A stretch of 64,000 nt of DNA from Ilex aquifolium (lineage: Eukaryota > Streptophyta > Magnoliopsida > Aquifoliales > Aquifoliaceae). The position numbers and the translations under genes are program-made. A model generated the notes under the pieces. It was not told the origin of the DNA. It ran no database searches and worked only from the letters and a program-made list of their open reading frames with translations. Below are positions 10,529-21,396 of the stretch, piece by piece (positions within the stretch are counted from its first letter, which is position 1; each line of letters starts with the position of its first letter). Location of the stretch: the NCBI GenBank assembly GCA_951799425.1, contig OX637394.1, positions 34,260,001 to 34,324,000 on the forward strand, in the 5' to 3' direction.

Positions 10529-10814
10529 TAACGTTCGAACATTGGTAACGTTTGAATGTAACTAGAAGGATTTAAACAAATTGTTCGAACGTGGTTTGGC
10601 GTTCGAACGTGGTGAGCTCTCAGTACTTTTGAGTTTCTGTCAGAGGCCAAAGTACTGTAAGCATCTAACGTTCGAATGTTCTATTGGCGTTCGAACGGTC
10701 TATTGGCGTTCGAACGGACTGAGTTCCTAGTACTTTTAAGTTTCATCAGAAGCTTCATCAGAGGCTGAGTACTGTAAGCAGCTGACGTTCGAACGTCACC
10801 TGGCGTTCGAACGT
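10529..10814. promoter_or_regulatory. TTCGAA palindrome cluster upstream of the E env-like ORF
   Basis: At least eight CGTTCGAACG-type sites, some decayed, lie in two sub-clusters around the repeated phrase CAGTACTTTTGAGTTTC/CTAGTACTTTTAAGTTTC. The motif and its paired arrangement match the U3 cluster of the same element (6808-7174) but not those of other families. Confidence 0.6.
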
Positions 10815-11082
10815 TGAACCAAAAAATTAAAATTTTTCTCCACTACATTATACACAATCAAAGAGGGCTAAACACATAATTTTAAATTAAAAACCTATAT
10901 CGTCTTAGGATAAGCCCCTACCCACGCTTCAGGTTGGTATTTTGGGACATTCCTTACTCGGCCCATATTTTCATTTCAGTCAAAAGAATTTATACAAAAA
11001 GATTTTTACACTTTTTACAACAAATTCGGACCTTTGGCTTTCACTCCCCCAACAAAAGTACACATTTCCTACAGAAAATTAT
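10815..11082 (-). other. AT-rich spacer in E, no feature seen
   Basis: Untranslated spacer between the palindrome cluster and the small ORF at 11083-11493. I see no coding or structural signal in it. Confidence 0.5.
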
Positions 11083-11493
11083 CTAATCCGAGTCTCCCTC
11101 TGTGTCTGTGTAGAATGGACAACCAGTAACTCTCCCAACTTCCTCTCTCACAAACCGGTTAAGCAAAGTACCGGAATAGCATGGCGTATCAGGGTAATCC
11201 TTACTCAGCCCATTCACTATCCAGTCTAATCGATCAAGTGCATGACCGGAAATTGGTTCAGACCACTGGTTGTACCTTTTTTCATGAAAGACTCTGTCAC
11301 ACTGTTTACAGGCACTAAGCCTTTTGGCACGACGGCGTTTGGCAAAGCTGCTTCTGCCACAGAGGGGTTTCGCTTGTTTTTCTTGGATTTCAGCCTTCCT
11401 TACTAATCTTGCTTTTCTCATGATCATAGTATGTACATCAGATGGAAAGGTACGTAGAACTCCTAGGTTAAACCAAAAAAGTTTTACATCCAT
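11083..11493 (-). CDS. Small accessory ORF between pol and the env-like ORF of E
   Basis: A 136-residue ORF that I do not recognise. It starts MDVKLFWFNLGVLRTF and has a basic centre (FAKRRRAKRLSACKQCDRVF) with a CxxC pair followed by His. It also contains HALDRLDWIVNGLSKDYPD and ends TDTEGDSD. The composition looks like a real protein rather than a low-complexity shadow: mixed hydrophobic and charged residues and no long repeats. It lies on the element's strand, about 590 bp after pol and about 780 bp before the env-like ORF. I see no counterpart in the spacer of element F (44672-46669). It could be an accessory protein, a decayed N-terminal exon, or a captured host fragment. Confidence that it is coding is modest. 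Confidence 0.4.
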   Translation of the reverse strand: MDVKLFWFNLGVLRTFPSDVHTMIMRKARLVRKAEIQEKQAKPLCGRSSFAKRRRAKRLSACKQCDRVFHEKRYNQWSEPISGHALDRLDWIVNGLSKDYPDTPCYSGTLLNRFVREEVGRVTGCPFYTDTEGDSD

Positions 11494-12078
11494 GATTGCT
11501 AAGTTTTAAGACTCACTATCTGGTTCTTTAACGTCTGCCAGTCACAAAGACGATTGAAGCTGATTCATAAGCATAATCATCAATTTATACAATCAATGTT
11601 CAAACATGATCAACAACGACAATATAAAAAATTTTAAAAAATTATGAAAATATGAACTAATGAACTGATGAACTGATCATACCCCCCAACCTAAACTGAA
11701 CATTGTCTCCAATGTTTCGAATTTACCGGTTCATGGATTGTGGAGACGAAGTTGAATGGTATAGATTTGTTCACCCGCTGAGACCTACAAATAAAAACAC
11801 AAAAATTACTCATCTATGCACAGATCTGGATTTCGGGTAGGCTGAAAATCCTTATGTGTGAGTGCGAATAAAAGAAGAACACACATGAGCAAATATAAGA
11901 TTAAAATGCAAAACATGAAGCAAAATATCGTGTTTGTGGAGTGTGTGGTCATGGGTGGTTTCTCGGATAATAGAGAACTCGAAGACGAACAGAAGGAAGA
12001 AGAAGAAAAGAAAAAGAAGAAGAAGAAGAAGAAAAGGGGGGGGGGCAACTGCGGCGGCTGGGAGAAAAAGTGGGTGCC
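11494..12078 (-). other. Spacer in E with a purine-rich tract
   Basis: No supported gene. Positions 11988-12048 form a long A/G tract (GAA/AAG repeats ending in a run of nine G), and ORFs reading Phe/Ser or Lys runs across it are artefacts. The AT-rich remainder carries CCCCCCAACCTAAACTG near 11685, resembling a second polypurine-tract-like sequence on the minus strand. Confidence 0.5.
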
Positions 12079-15000
12079 TTATAAAGGCGCCCCAGTGGGT
12101 CGGGTTGGAGTAGATTTTTCCTGACCTGATCCACTGGAGTGTCGGCAGGCGTGAATTTCGGTGGAGTACTCTGGTTCCATTAAAAGAATGGTTTCCACAT
12201 TTTTAACAAAATCCTCCAAAAATGGTTTTAACCGCTGACCATTAACAGTAAAACTATTACCGTTTGCTGGGTTTTCCACTTCAACTGCTCCATGTTCAAA
12301 CACCTTTTTGACAATGTAAGGCCCAGTCCATCTTGATTTCAACTTACCAGGAAAGAGGCGGAGTCTTGAATTAAATAGCAAGACTTTTTTAGACGGCTCA
12401 AAAGATTTCCGCACAATGTGTTTGTCATGAAGAATTTTCATCCTGGTTTTAGCAATCTTAGCATTTTCATATGCTTCATTTCTCAATTCCTCCAATTCAT
12501 TTATCTGAAGTTTTCTTGCTAGACCAGCCTTGTCCATGTCAAAATTCATTGCTTGAATGGCCCAGTATGCCCTATGTTCCAATTCCACAGGCAAGTGACA
12601 TGGTTTTCCATAGACTAATCGATAAGGAGACATGCCTAAAATTGTTTTAAAAGCAGTACGGTATGCCCAGAGCGCATCAGTTAGTCTTAACGACCAATCT
12701 TTGCGATCTAGATTCACCGTTTTTTCCAAAATTAATTTGATCTCCTGATTAGCTAACTCAGCTTTTCCACTGGTCTGTGGGTGATAAGGGGTTGCAATTT
12801 TGTGAAAAATCAAGTATTTTTTCATTAAATTCCAGAAATGACGATTGCAAAAATGAGCACCCCCATCACTTATGATTGATTTCGGAATTCCAAACCAGGA
12901 CAAAATATTTTCTTTCAAAAATTTGATCACTGTTTTGTGATCATTGTTTCGGCATGGAATTGCTTCAACCCATTTGGATACATAGTCTACAGCCACTAAA
13001 ATGTACAGATAGCCAAAGGAAGGGGGAAATGGTCCCATAAAATCGATGCCCCAACAGTCAAAAATTTCAATTACCAGAATGGGGTTTAAGGGCATCATAT
13101 TTCTTTTAGAAATGTTTCCCAACTTTTGACACCTATCACAAGTTAAACAAAAGGCATGGACATCTTTGAAAAGTGTGGGCCAGTAAAATCCACACTGTAA
13201 TATTTTTGCAGCTGTTTTTCTTGATGAAAAGTGGCCACCGCATGCTTCAGAATGACAAAATGTTATTACCTGGCTACTTTCATGAGCGGGGATGCAACGT
13301 CTTATGATTTGATCATTACAGTACTTGAATACGTAAGGATCCTCCCAAAAGAAGTTACGAACCTCCCTCAGAAATTTCTTTTTGTCCAACATGGTAAAGG
13401 ATGGAGGGAGTGTACCAGTAGCAAGAAAGTTAGCAATGTCTGCATACCATGGTGTCCTATCAATCATGAACAGTTGTTCATCGGGGAATTTCTCATTGAT
13501 TGGCAGTCCATCCTCATGAAATTCATAGGTTAGTCTGGACAGATGATCTGCCACCACATTCTCGACACCTTTCTTGTCCTTGATGACATGATCAAACTCT
13601 TGGAGCAAAAGTATCCATCTCAAGAGTCTTGGTTTGGCGTCCTTCTTTGTGAGCAAAAAATTTAGGGCTGCATGGTCAGTGAATACAGTAACAGAAGAAC
13701 CAACAAGATAAGAACGGAATTTTTCTAGTGCAAAAACTACAGCAAGCAATTCTTTCTCAGTTGTCGAATAATTCATTTGAGCATCATTCAAAGTTTTGCT
13801 TACATAGTAAATCACATGGGGTTTCTTATCTTTTCTTTGTCCCAATACAACACCTACAACAAAATCACTTGCATCACACATTAGTTCAAAGGGAAGATTC
13901 CAGTCAGGGGGTTGCATTATTGGTGCAGAAATTAACATGTCTTTTAGCTTGTCAAAGGCTTTTTGGCATGCTTCATCCCAATCAAAGATTACATCCTGAC
14001 TTAGGAGGTGACACATGGGTTTTGCTATGGTACTGAAATCTTTTATGAATCTCCTGTAGAAACCTACATGTCCTAGGAATGATCGAACATCCTTTACAGT
14101 CTTAGGGGCAGGCAAATTTCCAATCAGATCTATTTTTGCCTTGTCAACTTTCATGCCTTCAGACGACACAATGTGACCAAGGACAATGACCTGTGTTACC
14201 ATAAAATGGCATTTTTCCCAATTGAGCACTAGGTTGGCTTCCTTACATCTGATTAGTACTTTCTCCAGATTGGTTAAACACAAATCGAAGGAATCACCAC
14301 AGACAGAGAAGTCATCCATGAATACTTCCAAAAAATTTTCAACCATATCACTTAACAAGCTTAGCATACATCTTTGGAATGTTGCAGGAGCGTTACAAAG
14401 TCCGAATGACATCCTATTGAATGCAAAGGTGCCAAAGGGGCATGTGAATGTTGTTTTCTCCTAATCATCTAGGGCTATCTCAATTTGGTTATACCCTGAA
14501 TACCCATCTAAAAAACAGTAAAATGCATGGCCTGCAATTCTCTCTAGGACTTGGTCAAGAAATGGGAGAGGAAAATGATCTTTTCTAGTGACTAAATTGA
14601 GTTTTCGATAATCAATGCACATTCGTCATCCTGTGACGACTCGAGTTGGTACTAGTTCATTTGCATCATTTTTTACCACTGTGACCCCAGATTTTTTTGG
14701 CACAACTTTGGTTGGACTAACCCATTTACTATCTGAGATAGGGAAGATTATCCCTGCATCTAAGAGTTTGAGTACCTCAATTCTCACAACTTCCTTCATG
14801 TGAGGGTTTAGTCGTCGCTGCATTTGACGAGAGGGTTTTGAATCCTCTTCAATGTATATGGCATGATTGCAGATTAACGGGCTTATACCTTTCAAGTCAG
14901 CGATGGTCCATCCAATGGTGCTTTTATGACTTCGAAGAACTTCAATCAGTTTAGACTCTTGTAAGTCTGTGAGTTTAGATGAAATTACCACTGGGTATGA

Positions 15001-16257
15001 CTCATTCTCTCCTAAAAATGCATATTTGAGGTCAGATGGGAGAGGTTTCAATTCAGGCTTTGGTGGGCTAACACTTGATGAGACTGGCTTTGTGCCACTT
15101 GGTGAAATTTCTTCGAATTTGGGTGCCCATGTCTCAACAGTATGAGTAGGGCCACTTGGTGGATTTGGGTCATCATCTGTTGTTTCTGATGAGATGAGTT
15201 CTAACAGAGAGGATTCAGTAGGATCCTCACAGAATGTATCATCCAGATGTTCCTGTATCAAAGATTCTATGGAGTTTACTTCCATTTCTTCCATTTCTTC
15301 TTCTGGATGTTTAGCAATATTGAAAATGTTCAGTTCGAGAGTCATATTCCCAAAAGTTAATTTCATGACTCCATTCCTACAATTGATTAAGGCATTGGAA
15401 GTTGCTAGGAATGGCCGACCAAGAATGACGGGAATTTGGTTCTCCGAATTTATTGCTGGTTGAGTATCCAGAACAATGAAGTCAACAGGGAAGACAAAAC
15501 TATCTACTTGGACAAGCACATCTTCAACAATCCCTCTGGGGGTTTTGACAGATCTGTCGGCCACCTGGAGTGTGACACAAGTGGGTTTAAATTCACCCAA
15601 ACCCAACTGCTGATAGACAGAGTAGGGTAGCAAATTAACGCTGGCTCCAAGGTCTAACAAAGCTTGTTCAATCCTGAAGTTCCCAATGGTACATGAGACA
15701 GTTGGACACCCTGGGTCTTTGTATTTTGGAAGGGTTTTATGTTGAAAAAGAGCACTAGCTTGTTCCGTGAAGAAAGCTCTCTTTTGGACATTCTGGCTTC
15801 TCTTGACTGTGCACAAGTCTTTTAGAAACTTGGCATAAGACGGAACTTGTTTGATTGCATCCAGAAGTGGGATGTTGATATTTACTTGCTTAAAAAGCTC
15901 ATAAATTTCAGGCTGATCTTTCACTTTCTGTTTGGTTTTGAGTCGATGAGGAAACGGAGCCGGAATAGGATATGAAGGTTCCCTTTTTTCAGAAGGTTCT
16001 GGCTCTTGTTCAATCATAGGCTCAGGGTCTTTCTCAAGTTCAGTCTCAATTGGTTCAGGTTCAGATGATGGATTGGCTGGGCTTGACTCAGGTCTTGGTT
16101 TGAGAATGAGTATGTCTCTGATTGTCTTGTCAATCACCTTGCCACTTCTTAGTGTCGTGACAACTTGGGCTTGGTCTTGGGTGTTTCCTATTGTTGAAGG
16201 GTTTCCTACATAGAATTGGCCTTGTGGTTGCTTTGGTTGGGCAGGAAACTTGCCCTT
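12079..16257 (-). pseudogene. Athila-type element E: gag C-terminus plus pol, two stop codons
   Basis: One continuous minus frame encodes the polyprotein from the end of gag (TLRSGK region, about 16150) to the integrase C-terminus. Aspartic protease: LLDLGASVNLLP near 15640-15665. Reverse transcriptase: VFMDDFSV near 14315 in the catalytic position. RNase [10 protein letters not shown] near 13870. The integrase His/Cys zinc domain lies near 13130-13280. The integrase core has acidic positions in DFMGPFP (about 13040), IISDGGAHF (about 12855) and the glutamate of GKAELAN (about 12750). The C-terminus has no chromodomain, as usual for Athila. Two nonsense codons, TGA at 14626-14628 and TAG at 14461-14463, interrupt reverse transcriptase; both fit a G-to-A or C-to-T change from Trp and Gln codons conserved in element F. 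The element could not make its own enzyme. Confidence 0.92.
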
Positions 16258-17425
16258 TTAGTGTATGACCATGGATTGAGTCAACTTTTGGATGTGGCTT
16301 TTAAGATCCTCAAAAGATTGAGTGGTCTGGGTTTTGAAATCAGTGAAATCCTGTGTGGAATTATTGTTATATAATTCATTTGGCTTTGCATGAACTGATT
16401 CAGTGTGTCCTCAAGGTTCCTCTTTTGTGGTGGTTGATGTGGTTGATATGCAGGAGGTCCTTGGGGTGGTGGGTATGGCCCTTGTTGTTGGTTCATGGGT
16501 ATTGGTTGTGTGTTCTTCCAACTGAAGTTAGGGTGGTTTCGCCACCCTGGATTGTATGTTTCAGAATATGGGTTGGAGTAGGGCTTGTTGAAGTTGGAAA
16601 CTGCATGTGTTTTTCTCCAACAAGACTTCTTTGAATGCTGGGATGGTGGGACACTCCCCAGTAGGGTGTCCTTTTCGCGCACAGATTCCACACACTTGCT
16701 CGGTGGAAGGGCTAACATCAACTTGATGGACTTTCTTCATCTCTAAAGCTTCAAGCTTTCGAGACAATGTGGACATTTTTGCTCTCAAGTCATCATCCTC
16801 TCTCAAGACATATTTTCCTCCTTGGGAAGTAGATGGTCTGACTTCTACAGTGGTAGGGGAGGCTGAGTCCCACATCTGAGAACTGTCAGATATGGTGTCG
16901 AAAATATTGAATGCCTCCTCCGGACTTTTTTCCATGAATTCTCCTTGGGCCATCATTTCGACAAACTGACGTAGTCTAGAGGGTAAGGAGTCATAGAAAA
17001 ATCCTACCAAAGTCCAATTTTCAAAAGCATGATGTGGGCAGGATTGGAGCAGATCTTTGAATCTCTCCCAACTTTGATAAAAAGTTTCTCCTTCTTTAAC
17101 CGCAAAATTCATGATTTGCCTTTTCAGTGCATTTGTGCGGTGTAGAGGAAAAAACTTCCTAAAAAATTTATTTTGTAATGCTTGCCAGTTGGGTATTGAA
17201 AAAGCTTTTAAAGAATTTAACCATTGTTTGGCTCTATCCCTCAAGGAGAAAGAAAACAGTTTCATCTTGGCCAATTCTGAATTGTCTTGAAATGTTCCAC
17301 ACACTTCCTCAAAATCTTTTATATGCAGATATGGATTTTCTGCATCCAATCCATGAAACACAGGTAATAACTGCACCATCCCCGGCTTTACAGTAAAGAG
17401 GGGAGCATTTTCAGGAAAAATAAAA
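16258..17425 (-). pseudogene. Athila-type element E: gag, truncated and frameshifted
   Basis: The frame opens at the junction at 17425 (residues FPENAPLFTVKPG precede the first ATG) and runs to 16561. It contains the retrotransposon gag core (LFSFSLRDRAKQWLNSL, WERFKDLLQSCPHH, FYDSLP) and a zinc knuckle CGICARKGHPTGEC near 16640-16680. Shortly after the knuckle the homologous reading moves to another frame (NPGWRNHPNFSW, 16721-16281), so there is a frameshift near 16610-16660. A stop at 16258-16260 then separates it from the pol frame. The true N-terminus, leader and primer site are missing: at 17426 the sequence changes abruptly to Tekay pol. Gag would form the virus-like particle; this copy cannot. 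Confidence 0.88.
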
Positions 17426-17851
17426 CAAGAGGGGGACTATGTGTTCCTGAAGGTGTCACCCAAAAAGGGAGTGTTTAGATTCGGCAAGAAGGGAAAGTTA
17501 GCGCCAACGTATACCGGGCCATTTGAAGTGATCAAAGTTGTGGGCAAAGCGGCGTATCAGTTACGGTTGCCAGCTCAGTTGTCCGGGGTACATGACGTGT
17601 TCCATGTGTCGATGCTGAGGAAGTGTAAATTGGATACAACGCGGGTCGCGGACTTGGAAGATATAGAAGTTCAAGATGGAGCAACATATGAAGAACAACC
17701 GGTGAAGATTCTTGATGCCAAGGAGAAGGTGCTTCGCAACAAAGTCATCAAATTGGTGAAAGTCTTGTGGCAACATCATGGGGTGGAGGAAGCTACCTGG
17801 GAACCCGAGCTGGAGATGCGAGAGAAGTACCCTCATTTGTTCGCTACTTAA
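17426..17851 (+). pseudogene. Duplicated Tekay pol tail (integrase C-terminus and chromodomain)
   Basis: This is a second copy of 4803-5228, differing at only a handful of bases. It begins mid-domain (EGDYVFLKVSPKKGVFRFGKKGK) and ends with the chromodomain-like segment VLWQHHGVEEATWEPE and KYPHLFAT. It has no upstream integrase core. Its left edge is an abrupt junction with the gag of element E, with only CAAGA (17426-17430) matching the Tekay side. With the following LTR fragment and E LTR it forms a repeat of the block 4803-7357, so it arose by duplication or rearrangement rather than by independent insertion. Confidence 0.88.
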
Positions 17852-17892
17852 GGTAAGTTTCAAGGATGAAACTTTCTTTAAGGGGGGTGGAT

Positions 17893-18047
17893 TGTAAATC
17901 CCCACACTCTTATCTTTATATAGCAAGTAATTATTTTTGAAAATACTAACATAGGTGATGAGGTATGCATGAACCCTATAAATTGTAATAGTAGGAATAA
18001 ATATTAGGGAGGCAAATTGATTGTGAAACTTAATTTTTGGAGGTGTT
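17893..18047 (+). mobile_element. Duplicated Tekay LTR1 start, again cut at GTGTT
   Basis: TGTAAATCCCCACACTC onward repeats 5270-5424 almost base for base. It ends at the same GTGTT (18043-18047) before a second E LTR. The polypurine tract TTTAAGGGGGGTGGAT precedes it at 17877-17892. Confidence 0.88.
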
Positions 18048-19749
18048 TGATCTTGATCCGAAATGTGTACACCCAAGTGCAGGCGGTCAAGCTGTAGTAA
18101 TAATCCGATTTGAGTCCGGAGTCGAATCCACAGGGAACTTTTGTTGATATTTCTGAGGTAAGCAGTGGTAGAGACCTATTGATTGTAACCCTTGAGATTT
18201 GCTGTGAGATATGAGTTTTCCTGGACAGAATATAAGATTCTTTCCAAGAGGATTTTCTTAACAAAACAGGAGATAAGTGCTACTTAAAAAGAGTCACTCT
18301 TTAGTGCAAGGATCTGGACATGTAGTTAGTTATCCGGTTTGTCATAATTGTGCTTGATAACTCAATTAACTCCCGTGTCAATAGCAAGTTAATCGGAAGA
18401 TAAAGATGGATTGTGAGAATTAAGAACATGATTTCGATGTCTTTGTAGAAGTTTACAAGAATTGCCTGTGCCGAGACTTAACCCGTCTACAAACAAGCAA
18501 GTGTTTCTACAAGACATCCAATCATGATATTAATATTTCATTCTTTAAATGAAGTACAATAAGGGGGAGGATTGAAGGGTAGTCATGAGGATCTAGCCGG
18601 GGTACTTGCCTTGAACTGATAAGTCTTTCTATGCAAGAGTCATCCGTGTCATAGAAAGAGCCCACAATTATACAAAGTACTTTAGCTTTGCTAGATGCAA
18701 TCAATCATCCAATAACAAGAAGAAATAAACGTTAAGCATAAAAACAATGCACAAATATGATTCCCGGATAACTTATACATGTCCTTCTCCTCTTACTAAA
18801 AAGTGAATGAGAAACTACTCACTCTTCATGGCTTGGGTAAAGTTAGAAAAGTGAGTGATGCTCATCCCTCCAAGTAGAGAACTTAAAAGATAAAGTAACA
18901 ACAAACACGAAGCCAATCTTTAACAAAGAATGGGTGAATCACGTTCCACCCTTCACGACTTTGGTAAAGCTCTAGAAAAGTGGAAGAGTTTCACTCTTCT
19001 AAGAAAGAAAGAAGCTCAAGCAATGGAAGTGAAATGCATGAACAACAAAAGTAGAAGAAAGCTAGTCACATTTGGAGGGTGGCTTCCTCAACCAAGAATT
19101 GGAGGGTTGCTTCCTCAACCAAAAGATGAACTATCTCTCTTCTATGCATGTAAAATGAATGCATAAGCATAAAACTACTTTTATAACAAGTAAGAGATGT
19201 TGGACTAAAGCCAAACTAATCTCTAAGATAAAGACTTCATACAAGGAAAATAAATTAAATCTACAATGTGAGTGGGAGTCTAAGCCTCCATCAACTATTC
19301 TACTTGGCTCTCTCAGCTCTCCAACAAGGGGAGTATTTATAGGCAAGAGGAGGAGACAAGAGGAGGTGAAGGAATAGTGTTTGCCGCCCAAGTCCAAGTG
19401 AAAAGCCAACCACTCTGCTGCCAGTATGTGGAGAACGTTCGAACGTGAGTTGGCGTTTGAACGTTCTTTCTGTTTTTGCACTAAGGGCGTTCGAACGTTG
19501 ACTGCCGTTCGAACGTTTCTTCTGTTTTTGCACTAAGAGCGTTCGAACGCCAGATATGTTCTGACTCTTTCACTCGAGTGGTCTGTTGGTCTTCTGTGAA
19601 GTTCAGTTCCAACTATATGCAGTAGTCTGGTCTTCAATCAACTCAAGTGCACGTTCGAACATGAGTTGCCGTTCGAACGTGACACTCAAGTGCTTCAGAG
19701 CTTCAGTCTTAAAATGGCATAGTAATATGCTAATTTTAAATGCTAATCA
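18048..19749 (-). mobile_element. Element E LTR, second copy (internally deleted)
   Basis: TGATCTTGATCCG to GCTAATCA, 1702 bp, followed by the target duplication GTGTT at 19750-19754. It matches 5425-7357 but lacks about 235 bp corresponding to 7085-7318. In the longer copy that segment is bounded by AGTCTT direct repeats, one of which remains here. The TATA box is at 19334-19341 and TTCGAA palindromes at 19433-19682. Confidence 0.9.
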
Positions 19750-21396
19750 GTGTTTAAGGTTGATAAGGGTAACTCAGTTAAAATATTAATTTTTTTAGGT
19801 CAAAATAATATTATCATTGAACCTGTGAGATCCGAAAAACTTGGAATAGCCGTTTAGCACATATAGCGGTTCGGAGGAATAAAATAGTAATTTTAGTGTT
19901 TCGAGTGTAAATTTACTTTACTTTTGAGATAAATCATAAAACTAAATATTTTTAGGTTAAAATAACATTAAAAATGAATCCAGAACGTCGAAAAACCTTA
20001 GGATAGTCATGTGGATCAAATTTGGAATGTGTAGTGGCAAAACCATAATTTTGGAGAAAACCCAAATCAGCCCATGCACAGTAAAAAAAATGGGACTGCT
20101 GGGGAGAGAAAGAAAGAAGAAGAGGGAAGAAGAGTTCTAGGGCTTGGGCTTGGCTTGAGAAGCTTGGAGATCAAGCTTCGAATTTTGATTTCTAGGTAGG
20201 GGTTTTCTTCCATTCTCTTGCATTGAGGCTAGGGCATACATATATACACATTCTTTTGACTCTAAATCTTATATACTTGCTATGAAATTGTTGATTCTTG
20301 ATATTTATGCAAATGTATGTTTTAAACAATGCTATGGTGGAATCACCATTAAACCTCTTTTCTTGGTCTCAAACCCTAGTTCTAAAGGAAAATGGGTTTT
20401 TCTCTTGATATTTCATTAATTCTTGAATTCAAAAATTTTAGTGCTTGAAATTGAATCACAAAATGATATTTATGAGGATCTCTTGTATATTTTCTAACAT
20501 TGTCTCTATTGTGCTACTTTATGAGAAATTTGGGAATTTTTGGGAATGGCTTGTTGTTTTTGAGAAATTGTGGATATTGTATTTCTTGTATGGTTGTTTT
20601 GATGAACATGAGTGAGAGGTTCCTTGTAAGGATGCTCATGCCAAAGAAACAAGACCTTGAAGGTGAGAGGTTCCTTGTAAGGATGCTTGAGAAATCAAAT
20701 CTTGAGGGTGAGAGGTTCCTTGTAAGGATGCTTGAGAAACCAAATCTTGAGGGTGAGAGGTTCCTTGTAAGGATGCTCGTGCCAAAAAAACAAGACCTTG
20801 AGGGTGAGAGGTTCCTTGTAAGGATGCTCGTGCCAAAAAAACAAGACCTTGAGGGTGAGAGGTTCCTTGTAAGGATGCTCATGCCAAAGAGAACAATATT
20901 ATATCATATGTGGGTTATTGGTTTACTTTTGGGAAATTGTATGGCTCCATGTTGGTAATTGGTTTCACCTCTCCGTTTAACTTTATTGTTGTTCGTAAAC
21001 TAGAGATCTATTAAAATGTCACGATTTTCCTTCAAAAGTTATATATATGATATTTGTGAAACGAGACCGACCTGTTTTATATGTTTCTAAACCTTGTTCG
21101 AGTTTGGAAGGATTTTCCTACAGAGCTTAGAGCTCACCCCCTACAAACAATATCCCTTTTCAGATTATGGCCTAGAGGAGGAGCTTAGAGTTGATGAGCC
21201 GGCACAATGGGAGGCTCCAATAGACGGGAACGTGGATCCCGAGATTGATGCCTAGAGCTACATGCTCTTACGTTCTACCGTACGAAGTTTATTTTGAGAC
21301 AATGTAATGTCTAATATTTTTGGTTATTCCGCTGCAAGACAAGTTTGATTCCTTTGGATGTAATTGCCATACTTTGGCATATTCTTTTGGATACAA
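19750..21396 (+). mobile_element. Tekay LTR1a, second part, truncated
   Basis: This continues the LTR interrupted at 5424 and matches 30585-32320 of the complete LTR. It lacks a segment near 20097 that in other copies holds a TTTAAA-centred 16-bp palindrome. It contains a minisatellite (20612-20900). It breaks at about 21390-21396, where TACAATG is shared with the pol fragment that follows, so the last third of a kilobase of the LTR is missing. Confidence 0.88.
20612..20900 (+). repeat. LTR minisatellite, 51-bp and 45-bp units (six units)
   Basis: Tandem GTGAGAGGTTCCTTGTAAGG-starting units come in two lengths. The long unit ends CAAGACCTTGAG, the short one CAAATCTTGAG. Order here is long, short, short, long, long, long. 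All lengths are multiples of three, so a plus frame stays open across the array (20500-20958). Other copies are at 31532-31817 and 40374-40619. Confidence 0.9.

Noticed and set aside
11806..12048. ORFs with poly-Phe/Ser or poly-Lys
   Set aside because: They are low-complexity readings of a purine/pyrimidine tract in the spacer of element E.
20612..20900. Regular direct repeats resembling a CRISPR-like array
   Set aside because: Units are contiguous with no unique spacers, lie inside a plant LTR and recur in each LTR copy. It is a minisatellite.
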